Assembly: GCF_014644415.1 (NCBI RefSeq)
Contig: NZ_BMKQ01000001.1
Coordinates: 1,230,861-1,294,860, forward strand
Length of the DNA: 64,000 bases
From: Marmoricola endophyticus
GTDB lineage: Bacteria; Actinomycetota; Actinomycetes; Propionibacteriales; Nocardioidaceae
Direction: 5' to 3'
Shown: piece by piece, positions 1-9,535 of the stretch
How positions within the stretch are numbered: position 1 is the stretch's first letter
Layout: the number at the start of each line of letters is the position of its first letter
The notes under the pieces: generated by a model
What the model saw: the letters and a program-made list of their open reading frames with translations, nothing else
What the model was told of the DNA's origin: nothing
The model's database searches: none
Made by a program: the position numbers and the translations under genes

Positions 1-1650
1 GGCGCCGACGAGCGCTGGCGGGACAAGGCCGACCCGATGGCCAGCGCCACCCAGGTGCCACCGGAGACCGCCTCACGGGTCTTCGAGTCGACCTACGACT
101 GGGACGACGCGGCCTGGCTGGAGAAGCGCGACGCCCGCTCGGCCGTCCGCTCGCCGATGTCCGTCTACGAGGTGCACCTCGGCTCGTGGCGCAGGCGGCC
201 CGACGGCTCGACGTACTCCTACGCCGAGCTGGGCGGGATGCTCGCCGACTACTGCACGGCGATGGGCTTCACCCACGTCGAGCTGATGCCGGTGATGGAG
301 CACCCGTTCGGCGGGTCGTGGGGCTACCAGGTGACGTCGTACTACGCGCCGACCTCACGCTTCGGCGACCCCGACGGCTTCCGCGCCCTGGTCGACACGC
401 TGCACCAGCGAGACATCGGCGTGATCCTCGACTGGGTCCCGGGGCACTTCCCGAAGGACGAGTTCGCACTCGCGCGGTTCGACGGCGGACCGCTCTACGA
501 GCACCCCGACCCGCGGCGCGGCGACCAGCCGGACTGGGGCACCCACGTCTTCGACTTCGGCCGCAACGAGGTGCGCAACTTCCTCGTCGCCAACGCGCTG
601 TACTGGGTGGAGGAGTTCCACGCCGACGGCATCCGCGTCGACGCGGTGGCCTCGATGCTCTACCTCGACTACTCGCGCGAGGACGGCGAGTGGCTGCCCA
701 ACCAGTACGGCGGGCGCGAGCACCTCGAGGCGATGGCCCTGCTGCAGGAGACGAACGCCGTCGTCTACCGCCACCACCCCGGCATCGTGACCGTCGCCGA
801 GGAGTCGACGTCGTGGCCGGGGGTCACCCGGCCGACGTCGGAGGGCGGCCTGGGCTTCGGCTTCAAGTGGAACATGGGCTGGATGCACGACTCGCTGCAG
901 TACATCGAGCGCGAGTCGGTGCACCGCCCCTGGCACGCCGGCGAGATCACGTTCTCGATGGCGTACGCGTACTCGGAGAACTACGTCCTGCCGATCAGCC
1001 ACGACGAGGTCGTCCACGGCAAGGGCTCGCTGCTGCGCAAGATGCCCGGCGACCGCTGGAAGCAGCTGGCGAACCTGCGGGCGTACCTCGCCTTCATGTG
1101 GTCCCACCCCGGCAAGCAGCTGCTGTTCATGGGCTCGGAGTTCGCCCAGGAGTCGGAGTGGGCGGAGTCGCGCGAGCTGGACTGGTGGCTGCTCGAGCAC
1201 TCCGAGCACGCCTCGGTGCAGCGGCTCGTACGCGACCTGAACGTCGTCTACACCGAGCACCCCGCGCTGTGGTCGGCCGACCAGGACCACGACGGCTTCA
1301 CCTGGCTCGACGGTGACGCCGGCGACAACCTGCTGGCGTTCGTGCGACGGCCCGACCCCGACCACTCCGCGGCGGGCCCGCTGGTCTGCGTGGTCAACTT
1401 CGGCGACGCCCCGGTCCACGACTACCGCGTCGGGCTTCCCTCCGCCGGGGACTGGGCCGAGCTGATCAACACCGACCAGCACGCCTACGCCGGCTCCGGT
1501 GTCGTCAACGGGACTGTCACCGGCACCGGCGACGCCTGGCAGGGGCAGCCGGACTCGGCCGTCCTCACCGTCCCGCCGCTGGGCATGGTGTGGCTCGCTC
1601 CCGAGCCGGCGACGTCGTCGGGCGGTACGTCGGCCCGCCACCGCGCCTAG
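1..1650 (+). CDS. glgB: 1,4-alpha-glucan branching enzyme, 3' part
   Basis: This is the C-terminal 549 residues of a GH13 branching enzyme, which makes alpha-1,6 branches in glycogen. The reading frame is open from base 1, so the N-terminal CBM48 region lies outside the window. Visible GH13 motifs are [12 protein letters not shown], whose catalytic Asp codon is at 640-642, AEEST with the acid/base Glu (799-804), and SHDEVVHGK with the third carboxylate. The C-terminal all-beta domain follows and ends in [12 protein letters not shown] palindromic element begins 9 bases after the stop. Family assignment is certain; only the start is missing. Confidence 0.97.
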   Translation, partial: GADERWRDKADPMASATQVPPETASRVFESTYDWDDAAWLEKRDARSAVRSPMSVYEVHLGSWRRRPDGSTYSYAELGGMLADYCTAMGFTHVELMPVMEHPFGGSWGYQVTSYYAPTSRFGDPDGFRALVDTLHQRDIGVILDWVPGHFPKDEFALARFDGGPLYEHPDPRRGDQPDWGTHVFDFGRNEVRNFLVANALYWVEEFHADGIRVDAVASMLYLDYSREDGEWLPNQYGGREHLEAMALLQETNAVVYRHHPGIVTVAEESTSWPGVTRPTSEGGLGFGFKWNMGWMHDSLQYIERESVHRPWHAGEITFSMAYAYSENYVLPISHDEVVHGKGSLLRKMPGDRWKQLANLRAYLAFMWSHPGKQLLFMGSEFAQESEWAESRELDWWLLEHSEHASVQRLVRDLNVVYTEHPALWSADQDHDGFTWLDGDAGDNLLAFVRRPDPDHSAAGPLVCVVNFGDAPVHDYRVGLPSAGDWAELINTDQHAYAGSGVVNGTVTGTGDAWQGQPDSAVLTVPPLGMVWLAPEPATSSGGTSARHRA

Positions 1651-1658
1651 GCGCCGGA

Positions 1659-1810
1659 GGTCTCGACGTCCTCCCCTTCGACAGACTCAGGACGCCGCCT
1701 CGCTGGCACAGGTGGTCGAGCAGCGAGCGCCAGCGAGCGCGTCGAGACCCGGCGAGCAGGGAGCACCGGCGCGATGTCCTGAGCCTGTCGAAGGGGAGCG
1801 CGTCGAGACC
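1659..1810. repeat. MITE-like palindromic intergenic element, copy 1
   Basis: This 152-base element is bounded by imperfect 35-base inverted arms, 1659-1693 and 1776-1810, which differ at only three positions. The outer arm reads GGTCTCGACG and the inner part CCCCTTCGACAG. A second GTCGAGACC half-site sits in the middle at 1742-1750. It carries no gene. A related element lies at 37579-37724 and shares the CCTGAGCCTGTCGA core. It is read as a dispersed non-autonomous palindromic repeat; which transposase would move it is unknown. Confidence 0.7.
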
Positions 1811-1835
1811 CGGCGAGGTCCCGGCCGGCGGTGAC

Positions 1836-1841
1836 TAGGGT
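1836..1841 (+). promoter_or_regulatory. -10 hexamer of a leaderless promoter (NUDIX gene)
   Basis: TAGGGT lies exactly 7 bases before GTG 1849. The same TANNNT-N6/7-start arrangement precedes many genes in this window, so transcription probably begins at or next to the start codon. No Shine-Dalgarno sequence is present. Confidence 0.5.
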
Positions 1842-1848
1842 GGCTCCC

Positions 1849-2637
1849 GTGCCTGTCCCGGACGAGTCCCCCGCCCTGACGACGGTCGGCGAGGGCGTCG
1901 CGCGGGTCTCCTGGCCGGCGCCCGACGGCGACGACTGGTGGCCGAGCGTGGAGGCCGTCCGGGCCGTGGTCGACGAGGGTCTCCTCGACCACCACCGCGT
2001 GGAGGCGTACGTCGACCCCGACGACGCGGTCGGGCACCGCATCGCCACGACCAGCGGCCTGCGTCGCGAGGGGCTGCTGCGTGGCGTGGCGGCGGGAGCC
2101 GACCGGTACGTCTTCGCGCGCCTGGCCGGCGACGTCCCCCTCGACCAGCCCGGCGGCTTCCGGGCACTGCTCAACTCCTTCCTCCCCCGCAAGCGCGCGA
2201 TCGCCCAGGTGCTGCTGCGCGACCCGGACGACCGCGTGCTGCTGTGCCAGCTGACGTACAAGCGGGACTGGGACCTCCCCGGCGGGATCGTCGAGGTCGG
2301 CGAGTCTCCGCAGCAGGCTGCCTCTCGCGAGGTGAAGGAGGAGCTCGGTCTGGACGTCCCGCCCGGGGAGCTCGTGCTCACCGACTGGATGCCGCCGTGG
2401 GGTGGCTGGGACGACGCGGTCTGCCTGGTCTTCGACGGCGGCGTCATCGAACCGGGCCGCCTGGACACCGTGGTCAAGCAGGAGCGCGAGATCCGCGACG
2501 TCGCGCTGTGCGGTCCCGCGCAGGTGCGCGAGCGCGCCGCCGACTTCACGGCCCGACGGGTCGCCTCGGCACTGGCCAGCATCCACGCCGGCAGCGGCGC
2601 TGCCTACGTCGAGGGCGGCGGCGAGCAGGGGGTCTGA
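1849..2637 (+). CDS. NUDIX hydrolase with a GNAT-like N-terminal segment
   Basis: This is a 262-residue protein with a full NUDIX box: GGIVEVGE, then REVKEELGLDV, matching GX5EX7REUXEEXGU. It should hydrolyse a nucleoside-diphosphate-linked substrate that cannot be named from sequence. The first ~85 residues contain HRIATTSGLRREGLLRG, which resembles the C-terminal half of RimJ-type acetyltransferases without the acetyl-CoA loop, so it is probably a binding or structural remnant. GTG 1849 is preferred over GTG 1831 and 1840 because a TAGGGT hexamer lies 7 bases before it. It is convergent with the AbgT gene. Confidence 0.85.
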   Translation: MPVPDESPALTTVGEGVARVSWPAPDGDDWWPSVEAVRAVVDEGLLDHHRVEAYVDPDDAVGHRIATTSGLRREGLLRGVAAGADRYVFARLAGDVPLDQPGGFRALLNSFLPRKRAIAQVLLRDPDDRVLLCQLTYKRDWDLPGGIVEVGESPQQAASREVKEELGLDVPPGELVLTDWMPPWGGWDDAVCLVFDGGVIEPGRLDTVVKQEREIRDVALCGPAQVRERAADFTARRVASALASIHAGSGAAYVEGGGEQGV

Positions 2638-2665
2638 GCGGGGCGGCCCACGCCGGCGTCCCGGC

Positions 2666-4228
2666 TCAGCGCACCGAGACCCCCGGGCCGAGCGGGATCC
2701 CCAGCCCCCACCACACGAAGAACAGCACGGTCCAGGCCACCGTCATGGCGATCGCCAGCGGGAGCGTGTACGACGCGAGCGTCCCGATGCCGGCCGACTT
2801 GCGGTAGCGCTGGAGGAACCCGAGCGCCATCACGAAGTACGGGCTCATCGGCGTCACCGCGGTCGAGCCCGAGTCGGCGATCCGGAACAGCGCCTGGGTC
2901 GTCTCGGGAGGCACGGAGAGCAGCATCAGCAGCGGCACGATCACGGGCGCGGCGATGGCCCACATCGCCGACCCGCTGGTGACGAGGATGTTCACCACGC
3001 CGAGCAGCACCAGCACGAGCAGGAAGACGACGACCACGGGCACGTCGTTGTTCTGCAGCAGCTCGGCCGCGCGGACCGAGATCACGTCACCGACGTGGGT
3101 GTAGTCGAAGTACGCCAGGAACTGCGCGATCGCGAAGAACAGCACCAGCACCGGCGCCATCTGCTTGATCCCCTGGGCCATGAGGGCGGGGACGTCGCCG
3201 GCCTTCTCGATGGTGCCGGTCATCGAGCCGTACACGATGCCGGTCAGCCCGAACAGCACGGCCACGATCATGGCGACGCCGGTCAGCAGCGGCGACTCGT
3301 CGAGCGACCCGTCGGCGGCGCGCAGCGGTGAGGACCCGGGGACGACCACGGCGACCAGCACGACGAGGGCGACGACCAGCGTCAGCACGGCCCAGCGCAG
3401 CGCGCGACGCTCACGGTTCGAGAGGGTCAGCGAGCCCAGGTCGCTGTCGTCGGCGTCGGGGTCCGCGTCGAGGTCCGGCCGCTTGGCGAGCACGAACCGG
3501 GTGACCAGCGTGATCACCGCGGCGAGCAGCACCGACGAGGCGATGTTGAAGAACCAGTTGCTCACCGGGGACACGAGCGCGTCCTCGTCGACGATCCGAG
3601 CCGCCGCCTGGGTGATCCCGGCGAAGATGGCGTCGTTCGGCGTGGGGATCGGGCTGGCGTCGTAGCCCGAGGCGATCGCGGTGTACGCCACGACGATGCC
3701 GAGGATCGGCGAGCGCCCGACGGCCCGGAAGGCCAGGCCGCCCAGCGGCACCAGGATGATGTACGCCGCCGCCGACGCGACGTGCGACATCGTGCCGACG
3801 AACGCGACCGCGAACACCACCCACGCGGCGGGCACGCGGGAGACGCCCACCTTCATGGCCGCGGCGAGGAAGCCGGTGCGCTCGGCGACCGCGACCCCCA
3901 TAATGACCACGACGATGGTCGCCATCGGCGGGAACTCGGCGAAGTTGGTGATGGCGGTCGAGACCGCCATCGCCAGCCCGTCGCCGCTGAGCAGGTTCTG
4001 CACGTCGATCCGGTCGCCGCCGCCGGGCGGTACGACCGAGACGCCGGCGCCCGCCATCACGGCGCTGACGACCGCCAGGACCAGGGCGAGGATCCAGAAC
4101 AGCCAGAACGGGTGCGGGAGGGCGTTGCCGGCGCGCTCGACGACCGCCATCGCCCGGACGACGAACGGCAGCCGCTCCTGTGTCGTCGCGTCCTGCACAG
4201 GTGCGGGGTCGTGGTCGGTCCTGCTCAT
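2666..4228 (-). CDS. AbgT family transporter
   Basis: This 520-residue, multi-spanning membrane protein belongs to the AbgT family (p-aminobenzoyl-glutamate uptake or sulfonamide efflux). Family signatures include the N-terminal NALPHPFWLFW segment, the re-entrant-type stretches YTAIASGYDASPIPTPNDAI and VNILVTSGSAMWAI, and TAVTPMSPYF near the C-terminus. The ATG overlaps the stop of the upstream esterase (ATGA), so the two are translationally coupled. It is last in the GntR-controlled cassette. Members of the family move amide-linked or dipeptide-like substrates, but the substrate here is unknown. Confidence 0.9.
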   Translation of the reverse strand: MSRTDHDPAPVQDATTQERLPFVVRAMAVVERAGNALPHPFWLFWILALVLAVVSAVMAGAGVSVVPPGGGDRIDVQNLLSGDGLAMAVSTAITNFAEFPPMATIVVVIMGVAVAERTGFLAAAMKVGVSRVPAAWVVFAVAFVGTMSHVASAAAYIILVPLGGLAFRAVGRSPILGIVVAYTAIASGYDASPIPTPNDAIFAGITQAAARIVDEDALVSPVSNWFFNIASSVLLAAVITLVTRFVLAKRPDLDADPDADDSDLGSLTLSNRERRALRWAVLTLVVALVVLVAVVVPGSSPLRAADGSLDESPLLTGVAMIVAVLFGLTGIVYGSMTGTIEKAGDVPALMAQGIKQMAPVLVLFFAIAQFLAYFDYTHVGDVISVRAAELLQNNDVPVVVVFLLVLVLLGVVNILVTSGSAMWAIAAPVIVPLLMLLSVPPETTQALFRIADSGSTAVTPMSPYFVMALGFLQRYRKSAGIGTLASYTLPLAIAMTVAWTVLFFVWWGLGIPLGPGVSVR

Positions 4229-5217
4229 CGGTCTCGTCCTTCCGCGCGGGTGAGGTGGTGCCGGGTGAAGAAGGCCCACGCGGCGCGCGAGGCCTCGATG
4301 CTCTGGGTGGTGTGCCCGCCCCCGGAGTACGTGTCGGCGCCGGGCCAGACGTGGCCGCCGCCGTCGACGGCGAGGTGCGCGACCTCGGTGCCGGCGACGC
4401 AGCCGGCGTAGCGGGTGGAGGTCACGTCGCGCCGGATCCGGCTCGTGCGCGAGGAGGTGCAGCCGTCCCGCTCGGCCCAGCCACGGACCCAGTCGCGCAC
4501 GGCCGGCAGCTGCCGGTCGGGGTCTCCCGCGTACGGGATGGTGGTGTCGGCGACCCCGTGGATCTCGAGCACCGAGGTGGGCCGAGCCCCCTCGCACCCC
4601 TCCTGCGACTGCGGGTAGAGCGCCGGGGCGACCGGCGCGATCGCCGCGAAGCGACCCGGCAGCCGGCAGGCCAGCAGCGTCGTCAGGCCGGCGCCGTTGG
4701 ACTTGCCGGTGGCGTAGGTGCGCGTCGGGTCCACGCACAGCGTGTCGTCGAGGTGGTCGAGCAGGTCCGCGGTGAAGGCGACGTCGTCGACACCCGTCGG
4801 CTGGTACGGCGCGCCCTGCCACGCGCGGCGGTAGCCGTCCCCCGTCCCGACCTCGCCGTCGGGGTAGGCGACAACGGCGGGCAGGTCGGAGAGGCCGGAG
4901 AACCCTTCGACCTCCACCCCGGTGCTGCCGCGGCCGTGGAAGGCGACGATCAGCGGCCAGCTCGCGCGGCGCTCGTACCCGTCCGGGAGACGCAGCACGT
5001 AGCTGCGCGTGCGACCACCGCTGGTGATCTCGTACTTCTGGCTGCTCCCGGCCTCCTGGGGGCTCGGCAGGGCGCAGCGTGCGCGGGTGGGGCTGGCGGC
5101 CTGGTCGGCAGCGGCCTGCGGGGCGCGGCCCAGCAGGGTGCTGGACCCCACGAGGACACCCCCCACCAGCGTCGCGGCGAGCACCGGGACGAGCAGTCGG
5201 CGTGTTCCTGGGAGCAT
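4225..5217 (-). CDS. Secreted esterase, PHB-depolymerase/feruloyl-esterase (LpqC-like) family
   Basis: This 330-residue alpha/beta hydrolase has an N-terminal signal peptide (hydrophobic residues ~8-30, then an alanine-rich cleavage region). Catalytic residues are recognisable as Ser173 in GKSNGAG, Asp224 in HGVADTTIPY and His289 in GGGHVWPG. The family hydrolyses esters such as polyhydroxybutyrate oligomers or feruloylated sugars; the substrate here is not predictable. The start MLPGTRR follows an AAAGGA-like ribosome site. It lies 95 bases after the creatininase-like gene and overlaps the AbgT gene by 4 bases, which suggests it processes something that is then imported. Confidence 0.87.
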   Translation of the reverse strand: MLPGTRRLLVPVLAATLVGGVLVGSSTLLGRAPQAAADQAASPTRARCALPSPQEAGSSQKYEITSGGRTRSYVLRLPDGYERRASWPLIVAFHGRGSTGVEVEGFSGLSDLPAVVAYPDGEVGTGDGYRRAWQGAPYQPTGVDDVAFTADLLDHLDDTLCVDPTRTYATGKSNGAGLTTLLACRLPGRFAAIAPVAPALYPQSQEGCEGARPTSVLEIHGVADTTIPYAGDPDRQLPAVRDWVRGWAERDGCTSSRTSRIRRDVTSTRYAGCVAGTEVAHLAVDGGGHVWPGADTYSGGGHTTQSIEASRAAWAFFTRHHLTRAEGRDR

Positions 5218-5312
5218 CGGGCGAGTCCTTTGTCGAGAGCGGGACGAGGGTGTGCGGGGCCCACCGGCGACGCGGCGCGTCCCGGCTGGGGTGGTCTGGG
5301 GCAGGGCTCGAC

Positions 5313-6077
5313 CTAGGTGTCGAGCCACTCCTTGACGAACGAGGTCAGCCGCTCGACGACCTCGTCGACGATCTGGCGGCCGTCGGCGGCCGTGGCCCGG
5401 CGGGGGTCGCCGAGCACACCGCTGGCGGCGAGGCGGTCGTACGGCAGCGCGACGCTCGGCTGGCTGACCGAGCGCGCGAGACGGGCGAAGCCGTCCAGCT
5501 CGTCGAGACGGGTGGTGCCCGGACGGAGCAGGTCGGAGCGGACCAGGCCGGGGGCGACGTGCAGCATCTGGCTGGTCTCCGCCTCCCCGCTGTGGCCGCT
5601 GACCTCCGTGACCTCGAGCTCGGCGACGGCCGACCGGGCGACGGCCGTCACCGGGGCCCACGCGACCTCGAGGTCGGGGCGGTCGCGCATCAGCTCCTGG
5701 GTCAGGGTGCCGAGCGCGGCGTTGTTGCCGCCGTGACCGGTGACGACCAGGAACCGGCGCCAGCCGTGCGCCGCGAGCGACTCGACGTACTCGCGGACCA
5801 CGGCGACGAACAGCGCCGGGCGCAGGCTGATCGTGCCCGCGAAGGCACTGTGGTGCGGCGAGACGCCCACGGGTACGCCGGGGCCGATCACCGCCGCGCC
5901 GCCGAGCGCGTCGGCCAGCCGCTCCACGACCGCCTCCGCACGGATCTGGTCGGTGGCGAGGGGAAGGCCGGAGCCGTGCTGCTCGAACGCACCGACGGGG
6001 AGCAGCACGACCGTCCCGGCAGCAGCGGCGTCGGCCGCCTCGAGGGTGGTCATGTGGCCGAGGAGGTGGTCGCTCAT
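5313..6077 (-). CDS. Creatininase family amidohydrolase
   Basis: This 254-residue metal-dependent amidohydrolase has the family motifs GAFEQHGSGLPLATD, GVSPHHSAFAGTISL, TGHGGNNAAL and SGHSGEAETSQ, which supply the His/Asp/Glu metal ligands. Creatininase relatives open cyclic amides, deformylate riboflavin/F420 intermediates or act in mycofactocin maturation. No mycofactocin or F420 genes are nearby, so the substrate is open. The ATG overlaps the end of the upstream GntR regulator by 4 bases, making it the first structural gene of that operon. The cytoplasm is the likely location, as no signal peptide is seen. Confidence 0.88.
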   Translation of the reverse strand: MSDHLLGHMTTLEAADAAAAGTVVLLPVGAFEQHGSGLPLATDQIRAEAVVERLADALGGAAVIGPGVPVGVSPHHSAFAGTISLRPALFVAVVREYVESLAAHGWRRFLVVTGHGGNNAALGTLTQELMRDRPDLEVAWAPVTAVARSAVAELEVTEVSGHSGEAETSQMLHVAPGLVRSDLLRPGTTRLDELDGFARLARSVSQPSVALPYDRLAASGVLGDPRRATAADGRQIVDEVVERLTSFVKEWLDT

Positions 6078-6760
6078 GCGCTCTCCTCCGCGACGAGACC
6101 GGCGAAGGCATCGCGGATCGCGGTCAGGTGGTCGCGCGTGAGCGTGCTCGCCGCCTGCGGATCACGGTCCCGTACGGCGGTGAGGATCTCGACGTGCTCG
6201 GCGTGGTCGCGACCGCGGTCGTCGTAGTGGTGGCGGATCGCGACCTGGTCGCGGGAGCGCACCTGCAGCAGGGCCTCGATGCTCTCGCGCACGAGTCGGT
6301 TGCCGGCTGCGGCGGCCAGGGCGACGTGGAAGTGCAGGCCGGGCCGCTCCTCGCCGTGCTGCGGCTTCAGCGCGTTGTCGGCGGCCGTCTCCAGCAGGGC
6401 GACGGCGCCCTCGGAGCGGGACAGAGCCGCCGCCGCCGCCACCGGGGGCTCCAGCAGCAGCCGGGCCTCGACCAGCTCGAGGACGGAGTCGGTGGACGAG
6501 CCGGCCACGTGGGGGTTGACCAGCAGCCGGCGGCCGATCCCCTCGCCGATGTAAGTGCCGGAGCCGTGCCGGAGCCGGATCACGTCGGTGGCCTCGAGCC
6601 TGCGCAGCGCCTCGCGCACGGTCGGGGTGGTGACGTCGAAGCGCTTGGCCAGGGCCCGCGAGGACTCCAGCGGGTCGCCGGGGCCGAGCCCCGAGCTCTC
6701 GATCAGGGCGACGATGCCGTCGGCGATGCGCTCGGAGAGCGAGGGTGTGGGAGGGGTCAC
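6074..6760 (-). CDS. GntR family (FadR/FCD subfamily) transcriptional regulator
   Basis: This 228-residue regulator has an N-terminal winged helix (PLESSRALAKRFDVTTPTVREALRRLEATDVI) followed by an all-helical FCD effector domain with metal-site histidines (FHVALAAAAGN, HAEHVEIL). It starts the operon with the creatininase-like, esterase and AbgT genes. A perfect 10-base inverted repeat lies 4 bases upstream of the GTG start, so autoregulation of the whole cassette is likely. The effector is probably a small carboxylate, as is common for FCD proteins; this is inferred from the family. Confidence 0.92.
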   Translation of the reverse strand: MTPPTPSLSERIADGIVALIESSGLGPGDPLESSRALAKRFDVTTPTVREALRRLEATDVIRLRHGSGTYIGEGIGRRLLVNPHVAGSSTDSVLELVEARLLLEPPVAAAAALSRSEGAVALLETAADNALKPQHGEERPGLHFHVALAAAAGNRLVRESIEALLQVRSRDQVAIRHHYDDRGRDHAEHVEILTAVRDRDPQAASTLTRDHLTAIRDAFAGLVAEESA

Positions 6761-6763
6761 ATC

Positions 6764-6788
6764 AAGTGACTAAACCACTTAGTCACTT
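6764..6788. promoter_or_regulatory. Operator for the GntR regulator
   Basis: AAGTGACTAA and TTAGTCACTT form a perfect 10-base inverted repeat around the 5-base spacer ACCAC. It ends 4 bases before the GntR start codon, so a bound repressor would cover the transcription start. It is A/T-rich for this genome. Confidence 0.75.
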
Positions 6789-6860
6789 ACTCGGTCAAGG
6801 GTCGACCGCGATCGCGACGAGCCCCGGAGGAGGAGCAGACGGGTGCGCGTCGGGGCAGGG

Positions 6861-7397
6861 TCAGAACCCGAGGCGCTGCGAGGTCTCCCCCCGCACGGCC
6901 TTGCCCTTCTCCTGGGCGGAGTCCTTGAGGTCGGCCTGGAAGGCGCGCATCCGCTCCTGCAGCGCAGGGTCGGTGGCGGCGAGGATGCGTACGGCGAGGA
7001 GCCCGGCGTTGCGGGCGCCACCGACGGCGACGGTCGCCACCGGCACGCCGGCGGGCATCTGGACGATGGACAGCAGGGAGTCCAGCCCGTCGAGGTGGCG
7101 CAGGGGGACGGGGACGCCGATCACCGGCAGCGGGGTGACGGCGGCCAGCATCCCGGGCAGGTGCGCCGCTCCCCCGGCGCCGGCGACGATGACCGACAGG
7201 CCACGGTCGGCGGCCTCGCTGCCGTACGCCAGCATCTCGTGCGGCATCCGGTGCGCCGAGACGACGTCGGCCTCGTGGTCGACGCCGAACTCCTCCAGCG
7301 CCTCGGCCGCGGCCTTCATGGTCGGCCAGTCGGAGTCGGAGCCCATCACGATGCCGACGCGCGGTCCGGTCCCGGCGCCCTCCGGCTGCTCGCTCAC
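6861..7397 (-). CDS. purE: 5-(carboxyamino)imidazole ribonucleotide mutase
   Basis: PurE class I, 178 residues, converts N5-CAIR to CAIR in purine synthesis. The N-terminal [13 protein letters not shown] and the SAHRMPHEM and [12 protein letters not shown] active-site loops are intact. The GTG start overlaps the purK stop (GTGA), the usual purK-purE coupling. The family is normally about 160-175 residues, so this is full length. Confidence 0.97.
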   Translation of the reverse strand: MSEQPEGAGTGPRVGIVMGSDSDWPTMKAAAEALEEFGVDHEADVVSAHRMPHEMLAYGSEAADRGLSVIVAGAGGAAHLPGMLAAVTPLPVIGVPVPLRHLDGLDSLLSIVQMPAGVPVATVAVGGARNAGLLAVRILAATDPALQERMRAFQADLKDSAQEKGKAVRGETSQRLGF

Positions 7398-8551
7398 TCG
7401 CTGTCCTCTCCGAGGTCGCCCCGGAACCACGCGGCGGCGTGCCGCGCGCGCTCGAGACAGTCCTCCAGGTCGTCGCCGTACGCGTTCACGTGGCCGACCT
7501 TGCGGCCCGGGCGCATCGACTTGCCGTACAGGTGGACGCGCAGCCGCGGGTCGCGGGCCAGCGCGTGCGGGTAGCCGTCGTACAGCCTGCCCGTCTCGGC
7601 GTCGCCGCCGAGGATGTTGACCATCACCGTCCACGGCGCACGGGCCTCGGGGGCGCCGAGCGGCAGGTCGAGGACGGCGCGCAGGTGGTTCTCGAACTGG
7701 CTGGTGACCGCGCCGTCCTGGGTCCAGTGACCCGAGTTGTGCGGTCGCATCGCCAGCTCGTTGACCAGCACCCGGCCGTCGGTCGTCTCGAACAGCTCGA
7801 CGGCGAGCATCCCGGTCACGCCGAGCTCCTCGGCCAGACGCATCGCGATCCGCTGCGCGGCCAGCGCGAGCTCGGGGTCGAGGTCGGGTGCCGGGGCGAC
7901 GACCTCGTGGCAGATCCCGTCGAGCTGGGTGGACTGCACGACCGGGTACGCCGCCACCTGCCCCGAGGGCGAGCGGGCCACCTGGGCCGACAGCTCGCGA
8001 CGGAATTCGACGGCCTCCTCGGCGAGGATGCGTACGCCCGCGCTCGCCGCCGCCGCGAACGCCTCGGCGCAGTCGTCGGGGCCGGAGACGAACCAGACGC
8101 CCTTGCCGTCGTACCCGCCCCGGGTGGTCTTGAGCACGCACGGGAACCCGAACGCCGCCACCTCGGCGGGGTCGGCGACCACCGCGTTGCGCGGGCAGGG
8201 CACGCCCATCGCGCCGAGCCGCTCGCGCATCACCGCCTTGTCCTGCGCGTTGACCAGCGCACCCGGCCCGGGGTGCACCGGCAGCGTCTCCTGCAGCGCC
8301 TCCAGGTGCGCGGTCGGGACGTGCTCGTGGTCGAAGGTGACCGCGGCACAGCCCTCGACGACCTCGCGCAGCGTGGCGAGGTCGGTGTAGTCGCCGACCA
8401 CGTGGTCGGGCACCACCTGCGCGGCCGAGACCCCCTCCGCCTCCGCCAGCAGCCTGAGCGGGACACCCATCGCGGCGGCCGGCTCGGCCAGCATCCGGGC
8501 CAGCTGGCCGCCGCCGATCACGGCGAGGATGGGGGCGAGCGGCGTCGACAC
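7394..8551 (-). CDS. purK: 5-(carboxyamino)imidazole ribonucleotide synthase
   Basis: PurK, 385 residues, is an ATP-grasp enzyme that carboxylates AIR with bicarbonate. It begins with the GGGQLARML motif after the N-terminal beta strand and has the ATP-grasp core [13 protein letters not shown] and the C-terminal [14 protein letters not shown]. The GTG start is preceded by TACCCT (8558-8563) with a 6-base gap, so the purK-purE pair probably has its own leaderless promoter although the protease gene ends only 20 bases upstream. Confidence 0.97.
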   Translation of the reverse strand: MSTPLAPILAVIGGGQLARMLAEPAAAMGVPLRLLAEAEGVSAAQVVPDHVVGDYTDLATLREVVEGCAAVTFDHEHVPTAHLEALQETLPVHPGPGALVNAQDKAVMRERLGAMGVPCPRNAVVADPAEVAAFGFPCVLKTTRGGYDGKGVWFVSGPDDCAEAFAAAASAGVRILAEEAVEFRRELSAQVARSPSGQVAAYPVVQSTQLDGICHEVVAPAPDLDPELALAAQRIAMRLAEELGVTGMLAVELFETTDGRVLVNELAMRPHNSGHWTQDGAVTSQFENHLRAVLDLPLGAPEARAPWTVMVNILGGDAETGRLYDGYPHALARDPRLRVHLYGKSMRPGRKVGHVNAYGDDLEDCLERARHAAAWFRGDLGEDSE

Positions 8552-8571
8552 CCTTGGAGGGTATCGGGACC

Positions 8572-9435
8572 CTAGACGACCGGCTCGAACGGCTCGGTGC
8601 CGTTCGCCAGGGCCAGGCCGGAGATCCCGGAGTACGCCTTCGCGTAGGCGAGCTCCTTGGCCAGGTCGCCGATGTTGTTCGACGCCGGCAGCGGGGCGAG
8701 GCCGAGGGTGGACAGCACGCCGACGGCCTTGCCGCCCGCGCTGAGGAAGCCGCTGCCGGAGTCGCCCGGGATGCCCGGGGTGACGGTGTACAGCGGGTGC
8801 GACCAGCCGCCGTCGCCGGCCTGGTCGCCGAGGCTGATGCCGGTGTGCGGCGACAGCACGGAGACCCCGGCGCGCAGCGAGGAGTTGCCGTACGTCCACA
8901 CCCGGTCGCCGGCCTTCGTGCCGTCGGTGTCGATGCCGGTCGGCCCGCCCCACACGGGGACCGAGGGGTTGACCTTGCCCTTGTCGGCCGCCGAGACCTT
9001 CACCAGCGCGATGTCGTTGTACGCGCAGGTGTTCGGGTCCGTCTCGCCCCGCTTCTGCATGGTGTCCCAGGAGCTGTAGACCAGCGTGCCGCGCCCGACG
9101 ACCGTGCCCTCGTCGACCAGGCTGCCCCGCTCGTTGAACGTGACCGGGGTGCCGAGCGGCAGCGAGGCCGTGGTGCAGCCGTCGGTGTCGGTGGACTCAC
9201 CCGTACCGGCGCAGTGCGCGGCGTACCCGACGTACACGTTGCCGGCGCCGTCGGTGTAGACGAAGTTCGCGGTGCACTGGGCGCCGTCGGTGTACATCAT
9301 CGTGCCGGGGTGGATGGCCGCGGTCTTCGCCGGCGCCCACGACGGTGCGGCCTGTGCACCTCCCGCACCGGTGGCGACCCCCGCTCCGGCGAGGACGGCG
9401 GCGGCGGTGACGGCGGCAAGACGGCGCAGGGACAT
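8572..9435 (-). CDS. Secreted trypsin-like serine protease
   Basis: This is a 287-residue secreted protein with a signal peptide ([19 protein letters not shown], cleavage near AQA-A at ~29-31) and a chymotrypsin-fold catalytic triad visible as His74 in AAHC, Asp141 in NDIALV and Ser226 in GDSGSG. Cys54/75 and Cys87/137 could form disulfides. The length is typical of small extracellular actinobacterial proteases, but no pro-domain is obvious. It is divergent from the glutamine-synthetase-like gene and lies upstream of purK in the same direction, with no functional link expected. Confidence 0.88.
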   Translation of the reverse strand: MSLRRLAAVTAAAVLAGAGVATGAGGAQAAPSWAPAKTAAIHPGTMMYTDGAQCTANFVYTDGAGNVYVGYAAHCAGTGESTDTDGCTTASLPLGTPVTFNERGSLVDEGTVVGRGTLVYSSWDTMQKRGETDPNTCAYNDIALVKVSAADKGKVNPSVPVWGGPTGIDTDGTKAGDRVWTYGNSSLRAGVSVLSPHTGISLGDQAGDGGWSHPLYTVTPGIPGDSGSGFLSAGGKAVGVLSTLGLAPLPASNNIGDLAKELAYAKAYSGISGLALANGTEPFEPVV

Positions 9436-9523
9436 CGGCTACTCCTGTGGGTGACGGCGGGCGCCCGAGCGGCGCCTGTCGTACGGCACAACGAGCGGCT
9501 GCGACCCGGGTCACGTGTGCCGC

Positions 9524-9529
9524 TACGGT
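9524..9529 (+). promoter_or_regulatory. -10 hexamer upstream of the glutamine-synthetase-like gene
   Basis: TACGGT lies 6 bases before ATG 9536, and no ribosome site is present. This fits the leaderless pattern seen elsewhere in the window and is the reason for choosing 9536 over the GTG at 9515. Confidence 0.45.
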
Positions 9530-9535
9530 CTGACC

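Noticed and set aside
5313-6077. Mycofactocin protein MftE
   Set aside because: Creatininase motifs fit, but none of the other mycofactocin genes are present around it.
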